From: JACPUX01 sp964517465
Lineage (GTDB): Bacteria > Pseudomonadota > Gammaproteobacteria > Burkholderiales > Casimicrobiaceae
Direction of reading: 5' to 3'
NCBI GenBank assembly: GCA_964517465.1
Contig: CAZFEK010000008.1
Location: 27,977 to 91,976 of the forward strand
Length of the DNA: 64,000 bases
The notes below the pieces were generated by a model, which worked only from the letters and a program-made list of their open reading frames with translations, made no database searches and was not told the origin of the DNA. The position numbers and the translations under genes were made by a program. Below, piece after piece: positions 16,818-26,429 of this stretch (the stretch's first letter is position 1; each line of letters opens with the position of its first letter).

Positions 16818-18131
16818 TCAGAGCGTTTTTTCGTAGACCTGCGAGCGGCGCTGCCAGTTGTACAAAAGCCGTTTCTCCTTGGGCAGATGCTCCACACTGG
16901 AGGGCTTGAAGCCGCGCTCCATGAACCAATGCGCGGCGCGCGTGGTGAGTACGAAGAGCTTTTTTAAACCCAGTTTGCGCGCCTGGTTTTCGATGGCGCG
17001 GAGCAAGTCCTCGCCATAACCCTGATTGCGAAAATCCGGGTGCACGGCAAGGCCGGCTAGCTCCGCCGCGCGCTCCCGCGGAAAGCGGTAGAGCGCGGCG
17101 CAGCCGATGATGGCATTGTCGTGCTCCAGGATGTGGAAGCGTTCGATCTCCATTTCCAGGAGTTCGCGCGAGCGGCGCACCAAAATGCCTTGTGCCTCCA
17201 GGGGCTGAATCAGCGCCAGCAACCCGCCCACATCGTCGATTTTGGCGGGGCGCAAGTTGGATAGCCGGTGGCCGGTCACCATGGTGCCGATGCCGTCGCG
17301 CGTGAAAAGTTCGAGGAGTATGCAGCCGTCGCGATGCCGGCTGATGAGGTGGGCGCGCATGACGCCATGGCGGCATGCGGCTACGGCGCAAGGCAAATAG
17401 AGCCGGGCATCGGAGGAGAGGTGCGCTTGACCGGACATCTTCTCCGCTTCTTCGGTGGATAGTTCGGACAACAGCACGCCTTCGGCGTCGAAAACGCCGT
17501 CGCTGTCCATCACGAAAACGAGCTTATGCGCCTTGAGCGCCACCGACGCCTGGGTCGCCACGTCTTCCAAAGACAAATTGAAGGTTTCTCCGGTGGGCGA
17601 GAAGCCGACCGCTGAGAGCAGCACGATTTCGCCCTGATCGAGTCGCTGCTGGATGCCGGCGGCGTCGATTTTTCGCACTTCGCCGGTCTGTTGCATATCG
17701 ACGCCTTCGATCACGCCCAGGGGTTTGGCGGTCACGTAGTTGCCCCCGGCGACCCGAATGCCGGCCCCGGCCATGGGCGAGTTGGCAAGACCCATGGAGA
17801 GCAGGGCTTCGATGCGATTGCGCACGCGGCCCGAGGCTTCCAGCACGCCAGTGAGCGATTCGCGATCGGTGACCCTCAGCCCGTGGGCATAACGGCTTTC
17901 GATGCTGCGCAGCTGCAGTGCTTCCTCGATTTGCGGCCGCGCGCCATGCACCAGAACTAGGCGAACGCCCAGGCTGTTGAGCAAATTCAAGTCATGCACG
18001 AAATGAATGAATTCGTCCTCGGCCACGACCTCGCCGCCAAAAGCGATGACGAAGGTCTTGCCGCGAAAGGCATGAATGTAAGGTGCGGCGGAGCGAAACC
18101 ATTGAACGAAGGTAACGGGGGCGGCGGTCAT
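16818..18131 (-). CDS. argA: N-acetylglutamate synthase
   Basis: 437-residue enzyme for the first step of arginine synthesis, acetyl-CoA plus glutamate. An N-terminal amino-acid-kinase-like domain (about 1-285, with LVLVHGARPQIE and the arginine-sensing fold) is fused to a C-terminal GNAT acetyltransferase domain (about 295-437, with LAVHPDFRNQGYGEDLL as acetyl-CoA loop). Length matches classical ArgA (about 440). The gene is divergent from uvrD. Feedback inhibition by arginine is expected from the family. Confidence 0.96.
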   Translation of the reverse strand: MTAAPVTFVQWFRSAAPYIHAFRGKTFVIAFGGEVVAEDEFIHFVHDLNLLNSLGVRLVLVHGARPQIEEALQLRSIESRYAHGLRVTDRESLTGVLEASGRVRNRIEALLSMGLANSPMAGAGIRVAGGNYVTAKPLGVIEGVDMQQTGEVRKIDAAGIQQRLDQGEIVLLSAVGFSPTGETFNLSLEDVATQASVALKAHKLVFVMDSDGVFDAEGVLLSELSTEEAEKMSGQAHLSSDARLYLPCAVAACRHGVMRAHLISRHRDGCILLELFTRDGIGTMVTGHRLSNLRPAKIDDVGGLLALIQPLEAQGILVRRSRELLEMEIERFHILEHDNAIIGCAALYRFPRERAAELAGLAVHPDFRNQGYGEDLLRAIENQARKLGLKKLFVLTTRAAHWFMERGFKPSSVEHLPKEKRLLYNWQRRSQVYEKTL

Positions 18132-18223
18132 GGCTGGGCGGCGGGGCGGAGGGAGAGCGGGACGATGGGCGATTATACTTTTCCGGCGCCTGCGGGGATA
18201 ATGCCAAATTTTCGCGTTTGGCG
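18132..18223. promoter_or_regulatory. Divergent argA/uvrD promoter region
   Basis: This 92-bp gap must hold both promoters. The minus strand has a perfect TATAAT (rc of 18172-18177), 41 bp before the argA ATG, and the plus strand has TATACT at 18174-18179, 45 bp before uvrD. The two -10-like boxes overlap. No good -35 element is visible for either, so both assignments are tentative. Confidence 0.4.
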
Positions 18224-20428
18224 ATGCCCGCCCTCTCTCTCGATAAGCTCAACCCGGAACAGCGCGCGGCGGTGACCCTGCCGGCCCAGAATGCCCTCAT
18301 CCTGGCCGGCGCGGGCTCGGGCAAAACGCGGGTGCTTACCACCCGCATCGCCTGGCTGATCTCGAATCAACTGGCCAGTCCTGCCGGAATTCTGGCGGTT
18401 ACTTTCACCAACAAAGCGGCCAAAGAAATGCTCGCTCGGCTGAGCGCCATGCTGCCGCTGAATGTGCGCGGCATGTGGATCGGCACTTTCCACGGGCTGT
18501 GCAACCGTCTGCTGCGTTTGCATCATCGCGAGGCCAACCTTCCGCAGCCATTTCAAATTCTCGACAGCCAGGACCAACTCGCGCTGATCAAACGCCTGTA
18601 CAAGGCCAACCACATCGACGATGAGCGCTTTCCGGCGCGCGCCCTGCAGTATTTCATCAACGGCGCCAAGGAGCGGGGTTTGCGCCCCAGCGCGGTCGAG
18701 GCCCATGACGACTTCAGCCGCCGCCAGGTTGAGCACTACCAGCTCTACGAAGCGACTTGCCAAAAGGAAGGTGTGGTCGATTTTGCCGAGCTGCTGCTGC
18801 GCAGTTACGAACTCCTCACCCGCAATGAGAGCCTGCGAGAGCACTACCGCAGCCGCTTCCGCCATTTGCTGGTGGACGAATTCCAAGACACCAACCTCCT
18901 GCAATACCGCTGGCTGCAAGCGCTGGCCGGGCCGCAAAGCGCGGTTTTTGCGGTGGGTGACGACGACCAATCGATTTACGCCTTTCGCGGCGCCGAGGTT
19001 GCCAATATGCAGCGCTTCGAGCGCGATTTCGCGCCCGTGAGTCTGACCAAGCTGGAGCAAAACTATCGCTCGCAGGGCAACATTCTCGATGCCGCCAACA
19101 TCCTCATCGCCAACAATGCCTCGCGCCTGGGCAAAAATCTCTGGACTTCGGAAGGCCAGGGCGAACCCCTGCGCGCTTTTGCCGCGCCGACTGACTTCGA
19201 TGAAGCCCAGTTCGTGGTCGAGGCAGTGCGTTCTTTGGTGGACGAAGGGTTGAGTCCTCAGGAGGTGGCGCTGCTCTATCGCTCTAACGCGCAGTCGCGG
19301 GTGCTTGAGCACGCTTTGTTCAACGCCGGAATGCCTTATCGGGTTTATGGGGGCATGCGCTTTTTCGAGCGCGCGGAAGTGAAGCACGCGCTGGCCTACC
19401 TGCGCCTTCTCGCCAACCCGGAAGACGACAACGCCTGGCTGCGGGTAGTGAATTTTCCGCCGCGGGGGATCGGAGCCCGTAGCCTCGAGAATTTGCAGGA
19501 ACATGCGCGCGGTGCGGGCATTTCCCTGTGGGCGACGGCTTGCGCCAATCGACTTGGCGGAAAAGCCGGCGCGAGCTTGAGTCAGTTCGTCCTGCTGCTC
19601 GAACGCTTGAAGCAAGAGACGGTCGCCTTGCCGCTGCCCGAAGTGGTGGAACAGGTGCTCGAGGCAAGCGGCCTGCTAACGCATTACCGCAGCGAAAAAG
19701 ACGGCCAGGAGCGCTTGGAAAACCTCAAGGAACTGGTCAATGCGGCTGAAGGTTTCCTGCGCGAGACCGGCGGGGAGCTTTCGATCCTGGCGCCCGACGG
19801 CAGCGAAACACGGCTCGATCCGCTGAGCGCCTTTCTCGCCCATGCGGCTCTCGAAGCGGGCGACACGCAGGCGGCAGAGGGGCGCCCGGCGCTGCAGTTG
19901 ATGACCGTGCATGCCGCCAAGGGCCTAGAGTTCGACACCGTATTCATCACCGGGCTCGAAGAGGGGCTGTTTCCGCACGAGAACAGCTTGACCGAAGCTG
20001 GCGGTCCGGAAGAAGAGCGGCGTTTGATGTACGTGGCCATCACTCGCGCCCGCCGCAGACTCTATCTCACGCTGGCGCAGACCCGCATGCTCCATGGCCA
20101 GACCCGCTACAACGTGCCCTCGCGCTTTTTTTCCGAGTTGCCGTCCACCCTGCTGGAATGGCTTTCCGCGGCACCCTACGCGCCTGCCGAGCGCAAAGCG
20201 GGGCGAGACTACAGCAGCACTGCACACTCGGCTCCCGAGCGGCAAGGCGAGACATCGCGCAGGCAAGGTTTTCGCATCGGGCAGAGCGTGCGCCACGCCA
20301 AGTTCGGCTTGGGCGTGATCATCAATGCCGAGGGCCAGGGCCGCGACGCGCGTGTGCAGGTGAATTTTCACGAAGGCGGGCCGAAATGGCTGGCCCTGGA
20401 ATACGCCTGCTTGGAAACTGCCGGCTAG
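18224..20428 (+). CDS. uvrD: DNA helicase II (UvrD/PcrA family)
   Basis: 734-residue superfamily 1 3'-5' helicase used in nucleotide excision and mismatch repair. Walker A GAGSGKT is at residues 29-35, Walker B DEFQDTN near 217, motif III GDDDQSIYAFRGA, motif IV QNYRS, motif V TVHAAKGLEFD and motif VI VAITRARRRL. The C-terminal GQSVRHAKFGLGVI segment is the Tudor-like domain of UvrD/PcrA. ATG 18224 is used; a TTG lies two codons upstream. Its TAG stop directly abuts the stop of the convergent gene. Confidence 0.96.
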   Translation: MPALSLDKLNPEQRAAVTLPAQNALILAGAGSGKTRVLTTRIAWLISNQLASPAGILAVTFTNKAAKEMLARLSAMLPLNVRGMWIGTFHGLCNRLLRLHHREANLPQPFQILDSQDQLALIKRLYKANHIDDERFPARALQYFINGAKERGLRPSAVEAHDDFSRRQVEHYQLYEATCQKEGVVDFAELLLRSYELLTRNESLREHYRSRFRHLLVDEFQDTNLLQYRWLQALAGPQSAVFAVGDDDQSIYAFRGAEVANMQRFERDFAPVSLTKLEQNYRSQGNILDAANILIANNASRLGKNLWTSEGQGEPLRAFAAPTDFDEAQFVVEAVRSLVDEGLSPQEVALLYRSNAQSRVLEHALFNAGMPYRVYGGMRFFERAEVKHALAYLRLLANPEDDNAWLRVVNFPPRGIGARSLENLQEHARGAGISLWATACANRLGGKAGASLSQFVLLLERLKQETVALPLPEVVEQVLEASGLLTHYRSEKDGQERLENLKELVNAAEGFLRETGGELSILAPDGSETRLDPLSAFLAHAALEAGDTQAAEGRPALQLMTVHAAKGLEFDTVFITGLEEGLFPHENSLTEAGGPEEERRLMYVAITRARRRLYLTLAQTRMLHGQTRYNVPSRFFSELPSTLLEWLSAAPYAPAERKAGRDYSSTAHSAPERQGETSRRQGFRIGQSVRHAKFGLGVIINAEGQGRDARVQVNFHEGGPKWLALEYACLETAG

Positions 20429-22213
20429 CTAGGCCTTTTCGCGCGGCCGCTGCAAAACGCTGTCGCCTTCGGCGGAAGCGTTTTCTGCTTGATTGGTCGG
20501 CCGTCGGTTGCGAATTTCCAGGGACACTGACACCCAGTCGGCCTGCCTTTCCAGCGGGCGGCGCAGGGAAATCGAATAGACATATTTTTCCGTGGCGAGC
20601 GAGAGCGGGTGTTCCGGGTCGTAGCTCGAATATGCCTCGCGCGGCAGAATTAGCGTCTTGTGCCAGCGCTTGGAGGAGTTTTCATCCGCGGGCAAATAAA
20701 GGCCATAGAAGTTTTTCGGGTTGGTAGAGACGGTTTCGGTTTCCACCAGACCCGCGTCCGTGGGCGTAAAAGCTTGCAACTGCACTTGCAAGAGGTTGCG
20801 TGCGACGATTTCCACCCCCACCGTGGCCTCGCGCGCGCCGATCTGCCTCAACCTGCGCACGATGCCGATGACCCAGTTGCGTTCGCCGCCGATGCGCATG
20901 GCGATGAGCGATCCGATGGGCACGCGCAGGGCATGCTGCGCCGGGGCGAGGAAACCCAGTCCTTCGGCGCTGCGGTCGTGCATCTCCCAGGCAAAGCTTT
21001 CTACCGTCTTGCCGATGGGAATGAGCGAGGGAATGGGGCTGGCGCTGTCCTTGCCGATTTGAAACTGCAAAGTGTCGCCGAAGCTCACCGTGAAACCGGC
21101 GCCGTGGCTCACTTCTCCGCCCTTCTGGGGCAAAAATTCCGGACGGTGCTTGACTGCCAGGCACACCTGCTCCATGCCGACCACCACGCGCACCGGGCCT
21201 GCTGCATTCATGCGGTTATGGCGCTTGTCCGTCGGCGCCTGCTGGGCGAAGCGCTCGCGCAGTTTGCCCAGCAGGGTGATGCGGGTGCCGGCGTCGAGGA
21301 TGCGTTCGCGCTCGCTCGCGGGCAGCCTAGCCAGGCGAGCTTCCATTTCGATCTTGGCCTGCTCGATGGCGCCTTCCAGAGGCGCCGGATTGAAGTAGAG
21401 CAGATGCGGCCCGCGCCGGCTCGAGTCGCGCCGCTCGAGCCCGCCGGTGCCGTCGAGATCGATTTCGAAACCGGTGGCGGTTTGGGGCTCCACGGTCAGC
21501 CGAAGATCCAGGGCCTCGACCCAGCCGCTTAGTTTGCGCGCCGCCCACTCCAACTCGAAGGAGGTCAGATTGCCGCTGTCCAGGCGATGCAGGAGCAAGA
21601 TGTCGAGGTATTCCCGCATCACCGAGGTCCAGGACTCCGGATCGTTGCGAGTGGGCATTTTGATGCGCTCTTCGACGCAGCCGCAGTCGATGGCCAAGCG
21701 GAAAAGGCGATGCACTTCCCGCCATTTGGCGGGGATCCAACGCTCATAGCGCAGAAGCCGGAGCTTGCAATCGGCGCGCAAATGACGGAAGAGCCGAATC
21801 AGCGCCGGGGCCAGGAAAGGGCGCCAGGGGCTGTCGCGAGGTCCTTCTTCGAATTGGCGCAGGAACAGGGTGTAGGAGTCGGTGTAAGAGCTGATCAGTT
21901 CCGCGGCTTCGACGAGCAGATCCTGCTCTTGTCCGTTGGGCTGGGCGTTGGCGACGTATTGTGTGGTCAGGCCGCTCACCGCCCACTCGGTCATGCGATC
22001 GAGGCGCAGCATGGCCGCCAGCCGCTGGGGCTGCAGGGGACGGGTTTGCAGCACGCGATGATGCAAGAGGCCGACGATCTTGACTGCCGCCGCAGCCGGA
22101 TCGTCACGCGGAAGGGTGCGCACCCAGGGGCTCACCCGCTCGATTGCGGCCAGGACGTCATCGGCGTCGTCCTGGCGGCGGGTGACACTCTTGAGCAGGT
22201 CGCGTATCCCCAT
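20429..22213 (-). CDS. Unknown protein with C-terminal PilZ-like domain (paralogue 1)
   Basis: 594-residue cytoplasmic protein with no signal peptide or membrane segment. The N-terminal two-thirds are helical, with a shared block RLLRYERWIPAKWREVHRLFRLA near residue 153. The C-terminal region (about 390-500) has DRSAEG, resembling the DxSxxG motif of PilZ c-di-GMP-binding domains, followed by WVIGIVRRLRQIG and VGVEIVARN. The RxxxR motif normally 20-30 residues upstream is not evident, so c-di-GMP binding is doubtful. It is a clear paralogue of the next gene, 21 bp upstream on the same strand. Function unknown. Confidence 0.8.
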   Translation of the reverse strand: MGIRDLLKSVTRRQDDADDVLAAIERVSPWVRTLPRDDPAAAAVKIVGLLHHRVLQTRPLQPQRLAAMLRLDRMTEWAVSGLTTQYVANAQPNGQEQDLLVEAAELISSYTDSYTLFLRQFEEGPRDSPWRPFLAPALIRLFRHLRADCKLRLLRYERWIPAKWREVHRLFRLAIDCGCVEERIKMPTRNDPESWTSVMREYLDILLLHRLDSGNLTSFELEWAARKLSGWVEALDLRLTVEPQTATGFEIDLDGTGGLERRDSSRRGPHLLYFNPAPLEGAIEQAKIEMEARLARLPASERERILDAGTRITLLGKLRERFAQQAPTDKRHNRMNAAGPVRVVVGMEQVCLAVKHRPEFLPQKGGEVSHGAGFTVSFGDTLQFQIGKDSASPIPSLIPIGKTVESFAWEMHDRSAEGLGFLAPAQHALRVPIGSLIAMRIGGERNWVIGIVRRLRQIGAREATVGVEIVARNLLQVQLQAFTPTDAGLVETETVSTNPKNFYGLYLPADENSSKRWHKTLILPREAYSSYDPEHPLSLATEKYVYSISLRRPLERQADWVSVSLEIRNRRPTNQAENASAEGDSVLQRPREKA

Positions 22214-22234
22214 GGTGGAGTCTCTCTCAGTGAA

Positions 22235-23986
22235 TCAGGCTTCGGGCGCCGGTTTGCGGTTGAGCACTTCCAACGCCGCCCACGCCCAATCAGCTTGTTT
22301 CTCCAGCGGGTGACGCAGGCCTATGGTGTAGACGAATTGGCCGGCGACCAGGGACAAGGGCTCTTCGGGCTTGTGGCTTTCGAATTCTTCGCGCGGGATG
22401 ATGACCGTTCGCTGCTTGCGTTTGGGCGAGGACTCCTCGGCCGGAAGATAGAGGCCGTAGAAGTTGTGCGGGAAACCGGTGACCGTTTCGGCTTCGCGGT
22501 ATCCGTCAGCAGTCGGGGCAAAGGCCTGCAATTGAACCTGCACCAAGTTTTGCGCCACGACCTCGATGCCGATGTCGGCTTCGCGCGAAGATTCGTGCCG
22601 CAAACGCCTCACGATCCCCAAGAGCCAGCTCGATTCGCCTTCGACGTGAATCGCCACCAAGGTGCCGATGGTGGTGCATTCGGCTTCTTTGGAAGGCGCC
22701 ATGACGCGCACGCCGCTGACGCTGCGATCGACCAAGCGCCAGTAGTGGCAGCGCAAATTGGGGTCTTCTGCCGCGGCGCGGCTTCCTTGTCCGATCTGAG
22801 CCGCGGTGCCTCCGGGGTTCTGGAAAAAACCGTAGACGTCGCTGGCGGCAATGTCTTCGTAGGCCACGGTGTAGCCGCTGTCGCCGCGCGCTTCCTCGGG
22901 AAAAGGCTCGGCGCGGGGCTGTTCCTTGACTGCTTTGCAGACCAATTGGAAACCCAGCACCACGCGCACCCGGGCATCGGTGTCTTCGCGGTTGCCGCGG
23001 CGCGTGAGGGGGTGGAAATTCATCGCGAACTGCGTGGCGAGTTTGTCCAGAAACTCCAGCCGGCCGCGCAGGTCGATGATACGATCGCGATCTTTGATGG
23101 TGGTGCGGGCCAGCTCGCGCTCGGTTTCGACGCGCTGCTGATAAAGCGATGCTTCAAGGCTTGCGGTCTGAAAGTACAAGACGCCGGAGGCTTGTTCTTC
23201 CTCGAGCCGATGTAGTCCGCTGGTGGAATTCGGGTCGACGAAGAAACCGCCATTGGTGGGCGCCGCCTTCCCGAGCTTGAGGCCAAGGTTCTGCACCCAA
23301 ACCGGCAGTTGACGGGCCACCCACTCGAGCTGCGGCGGCGGCAGATTGCCGGCGTTCACGAGCTGGAGCATCAGGACCTGCAGATAGGTGGACGAAACCG
23401 TGGTCTGGGTGGCTGCGCCTTCGCCGCCTGGGCTAGTGATCGCCTCGTCGGCGCAGCCCTCTTTGGCGCAGGTTCGATAAAGCCGATGCAGCGTTTGCCA
23501 TTTTGCGGGTATCCAGCGCTCATAGCGGAAAAGCCGGAACTTCGCGTCCACCATCATCTGCTGCATCATGCGCGCGGTAAGGCGAGGAAGCAGAGCGCGC
23601 CACTTGCGCGCGCCCAGATCTTCTTCAACGATGGCATAGAAACGCTGATAGGACTGCGTGAAGGCATTGGCGAACTCGATGTTGTCCCGCCACAAGCCTT
23701 CTTCGATTGAACCGGTGCCGCGTGCCGCCGTCACGTATTGGGTAGCGAGGGTGAGGCGCAGCCAATCGAGCGACTCGTCCACGACCAGGAGCCCCGCGAG
23801 GCGATCGGGATTGAGTTTGGCCACGCGCTCCACGCGCTCGGCGAGCAGTTCCAAAACTTCGCGCCGCGCCGTGCCCGGTTCGATACGCGGCAGGGCCGCG
23901 GCCCAGCGCGCGGCGCGTCCGGCCCCCTCGGACAGCGGATCGCGCGCCGAATCTTCCTCGCGTTTCGAAAACAGACCGAAGACCAA
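22235..23986 (-). CDS. Unknown protein with C-terminal PilZ-like domain (paralogue 2)
   Basis: 583-residue paralogue of the downstream gene. Shared blocks include RYERWIPAKWQTLHRLYRT, YLQVLMLQLVNAGNL, the DRSVSG PilZ-like motif, LLGIVRRLRHESSREADIGIEV, and NFYGLYLPAEES. The reading frame is open to 24547 but overlaps the next gene there; the likely start is TTG 23986 (MVFGLFSKREED), preceded by AGAGG. The two copies diverge strongly outside these blocks, so the duplication is old. Both probably share one transcript. No function can be assigned from sequence. Confidence 0.78.
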   Translation of the reverse strand: MVFGLFSKREEDSARDPLSEGAGRAARWAAALPRIEPGTARREVLELLAERVERVAKLNPDRLAGLLVVDESLDWLRLTLATQYVTAARGTGSIEEGLWRDNIEFANAFTQSYQRFYAIVEEDLGARKWRALLPRLTARMMQQMMVDAKFRLFRYERWIPAKWQTLHRLYRTCAKEGCADEAITSPGGEGAATQTTVSSTYLQVLMLQLVNAGNLPPPQLEWVARQLPVWVQNLGLKLGKAAPTNGGFFVDPNSTSGLHRLEEEQASGVLYFQTASLEASLYQQRVETERELARTTIKDRDRIIDLRGRLEFLDKLATQFAMNFHPLTRRGNREDTDARVRVVLGFQLVCKAVKEQPRAEPFPEEARGDSGYTVAYEDIAASDVYGFFQNPGGTAAQIGQGSRAAAEDPNLRCHYWRLVDRSVSGVRVMAPSKEAECTTIGTLVAIHVEGESSWLLGIVRRLRHESSREADIGIEVVAQNLVQVQLQAFAPTADGYREAETVTGFPHNFYGLYLPAEESSPKRKQRTVIIPREEFESHKPEEPLSLVAGQFVYTIGLRHPLEKQADWAWAALEVLNRKPAPEA

Positions 23987-24171
23987 GTTGTCACCCTCTG
24001 TTTGCCAGCATGCCAGGATGCCGGATCTCGCGGCGATCGAAACAGGTGCGGAAAACACCCCTCTTTTTCGAGCCGCGCTCCGCCTGGCGGTCAGGCGAGA
24101 AAGCGTAGAGTAGCCGTGCCAGGCGCTCCCGGCAAGGGTTTCAGAGCGATTTTTGGTGAGTTTTCTGAATG

Positions 24172-24993
24172 TTAGCTGGACGGCGGCGCGGTTTCCGGCA
24201 TCGGCGCTTCCGGATGGAAGGTGTCGATGTAACTCACGTAATCGCTGATTGACAAAGTGGTCATCAGCGCCATCCACCAAGGCATCAAAATCACCAGGGC
24301 GAAACCCAGGCCGGCAGCGCCAAAGATCAGCACCAGGATCTGGAGCAAAAAGGCCGGCAGCATCGCCGAAAACAGGAAAACCGTGGCCCCGAGCACGATG
24401 AAGGGCCGCCAATTGGCAACCGTCGCCGCCAAGGACAGACGAATCGCCTGGTGCCAAGGGGTTTCGTCGAACACCACCAGAGCCGGGGCAAACCAAAGGG
24501 CCAGCATGACCGGGAGGGCGCCTGCCGCGGAAAGGATCAACACCCATTGCGATTCGGGAAGGGTGAAATAGTTTTCGGGCAGGGGGCTGCCCAGAAACAC
24601 CGCCGACGAGAAGGTGCCGCCATCGATCAGCACAGTGCTACCGATGGCGAGGTTGATCCCCGCCCAATAGCACAGGCCCAAGGGAATCAGGGCGCGCAGA
24701 TTGGACTGGAAGCCGCGAAAGAGATCGCTCATGGCCGGCTTGCCGCCGCGAGCCTGGCTCCAAGCGGCGGCGAGGAAACCGACGGTGAAGACCGGTTTCA
24801 AGATGGTCGCAAGCGGCGTGCCGATGAAGGGAATGGTCGTCAAGAGGCCCAGGATTACCACATAAACCACAAAAAAGACCAGCCACGTAAGGCGCGCTCC
24901 GGCCAGCAGCAACGAAGCCCCGCGCAGCCAGGCGAGCCCGTTGACGGGCGGCAGGACACGGTATTCAGGCAAAGACTTCAAAGGATCGGACAT
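24172..24993 (-). CDS. Multi-pass membrane protein (BPSS1780 type)
   Basis: 273-residue protein with about six hydrophobic segments, starting near residue 36 (TWLVFFVVYVVILGLLTTI) and ending near 255. The LWFAPALVVFDETPWHQAIRLS motif recurs in the second such protein at 36 kb (FWFAPALVLFHDVEPLAAMRAS), which establishes the family. Such proteins are common in betaproteobacteria and have no known role. The gene overlaps thrB by 16 bp, so it is translated from the thrB message. Confidence 0.82.
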   Translation of the reverse strand: MSDPLKSLPEYRVLPPVNGLAWLRGASLLLAGARLTWLVFFVVYVVILGLLTTIPFIGTPLATILKPVFTVGFLAAAWSQARGGKPAMSDLFRGFQSNLRALIPLGLCYWAGINLAIGSTVLIDGGTFSSAVFLGSPLPENYFTLPESQWVLILSAAGALPVMLALWFAPALVVFDETPWHQAIRLSLAATVANWRPFIVLGATVFLFSAMLPAFLLQILVLIFGAAGLGFALVILMPWWMALMTTLSISDYVSYIDTFHPEAPMPETAPPSS

Positions 24994-25922
24994 GCGGTAT
25001 TCTCGCTTGCGTGCGCGCGCAGCAGACGTTCGAAGTGAGCCGGGTCGCGCTGCTCGACCATCTCGCCTCCGCGCGGCAAGTGTTTATCATAAAGGCGGGA
25101 GAGCCAAAAGCGCAGGGCTGCGGCGCGCAGGAGTCGCGGCCAGGCCTCGCGCTCGGCTTGCTGCAGGGGGCGCAAGGCATGATAAGCCCTAACCATGGCC
25201 GCGCTGCGCGCGGAATCCAAGCCATCGGATTCGGCCAGGCACCAGTCGTTGACGGTAATGGCAAGGTCATAAGCCAGATGGTCCGTCGCCGCAAAGCCGA
25301 AATCGATGATGCCGCTGAGGCCGTTTGAATCGAACAGGGCGTTGTCCCGGAAGAGGTCGCCGTGTATGGCGCCTTTGGGCAGCTTCAGCGAGGGAGCGGT
25401 TTGCTGAAAGCGCATCTCGTCTTCCAGCAGCATACGCTGCGACGGTTCGAGAAAGGGCCGCACCGCCCTCGCTGCTTGGCGCCGCCAGGCCGCGCCGCGG
25501 CGGTTCTCCTGGCGGCTGCGGTAACTCGCGCCCGCGAGATGCAGATGCGCCAGTCCTGCCCCGATGGCAAAGCAATCGGCCGCCGTGGGGGCGAGGCGCG
25601 CGCTGCCCGGCAACCGAGTCACCAGGCTCGCCGGCTTGCCGTTCAATACGCTGAAATACGCGCCGCTACGGTCTGCCAGCGGCGCCGGGCAGGGCACGCC
25701 ACGGGCCGCGAGATGCGCCATCAGATTGAGATAAAAGGGCAGGTCTTCGCCCGGCATGCGCTCGTAGAGCGTGAGCACGAATTGCCCTTCGTCCGCGCTC
25801 AGGAAGTAATTGCTGTTTTCCACTCCCACCGGGATCGGCTCCAGCGCGAGCACCGCGCCTATCGAGTAGCGCGCGAGCCACTGTTCGAGCTCGGATGAGT
25901 TAACGGATGTAAAAACAGACAT
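24978..25922 (-). CDS. thrB: Homoserine kinase (APH-like type II)
   Basis: 314-residue kinase phosphorylating homoserine in threonine synthesis. It belongs to the choline/aminoglycoside phosphotransferase fold used by many proteobacteria in place of the GHMP-type enzyme. The N-terminus VGVENSNYFL, the catalytic loop IHGDLFRDN and the metal motif IIDFGFA are diagnostic. No thrA or thrC is in the window. The neighbouring DUF2782 gene and polA are a recurrent betaproteobacterial context. Confidence 0.93.
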   Translation of the reverse strand: MSVFTSVNSSELEQWLARYSIGAVLALEPIPVGVENSNYFLSADEGQFVLTLYERMPGEDLPFYLNLMAHLAARGVPCPAPLADRSGAYFSVLNGKPASLVTRLPGSARLAPTAADCFAIGAGLAHLHLAGASYRSRQENRRGAAWRRQAARAVRPFLEPSQRMLLEDEMRFQQTAPSLKLPKGAIHGDLFRDNALFDSNGLSGIIDFGFAATDHLAYDLAITVNDWCLAESDGLDSARSAAMVRAYHALRPLQQAEREAWPRLLRAAALRFWLSRLYDKHLPRGGEMVEQRDPAHFERLLRAHASENTACPIL

Positions 25923-26038
25923 CGACCAAGTCGCCGCGCGGCCTGCCGCGCCCGATTTCTCGGCGCGGCGCGGGTCGTGCGCGGCGGCCTCCTCCCTAAG
26001 ACGGCTGAGCCGAAATCAAAGCTGGATTGCTGCCACGT

Positions 26039-26371
26039 TCAGAACTGATGTATCACCCACTGCGGCACGCGCAGACCGGAATCGAAGCTGTCTTGTCGCG
26101 AGAAATTGCCGTCCCCCCGATGATCGACGAGGTAGTAGGGCCGGCCGTGCGAGGGGGTCACCTTCATCATGTAGAGTTTCCCGCCCATGCGGTATTCCTC
26201 GACCGTTTCGCCAGCGCGCTTGACGATCGTAACTTGCGGCTCCAAGGAGTCGTCGCTCGCGCCGGCGGGCGGAGGCGGCGGTTCGGGCAAGGGCTGCAAG
26301 TCCTTGGGCGGCGCCTTTTGCGCCCAGGCGGGCGCGCAAAGCAAAAGAGCGAGGAACAGGAGTCGGCGCAT
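26039..26371 (-). CDS. DUF2782 family exported protein
   Basis: 110-residue protein with a signal peptide ending PAWA-QK and a proline-rich linker (PLPEPPPPP) before the conserved block VTIVKRAGETVEEYRMGGKLYMMKVTP and PYYLVD. No function is known for this family; it is usually found between thrB and polA, as here. ATG 26371 is preferred over 26377 because GGAA then sits 6 nt upstream. Confidence 0.85.
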   Translation of the reverse strand: MRRLLFLALLLCAPAWAQKAPPKDLQPLPEPPPPPAGASDDSLEPQVTIVKRAGETVEEYRMGGKLYMMKVTPSHGRPYYLVDHRGDGNFSRQDSFDSGLRVPQWVIHQF

Positions 26372-26429
26372 ATTCATTTCCGTGTGTGAGGCCAAATTTT
26401 AGCAGACCAAGCCCGGCGCGCTGCAAAAC

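Noticed and set aside
18173..19615. Minus-strand frame of 480 codons
   Set aside because: It is antisense to uvrD, whose helicase motifs are complete. The translation has no recognisable pattern.
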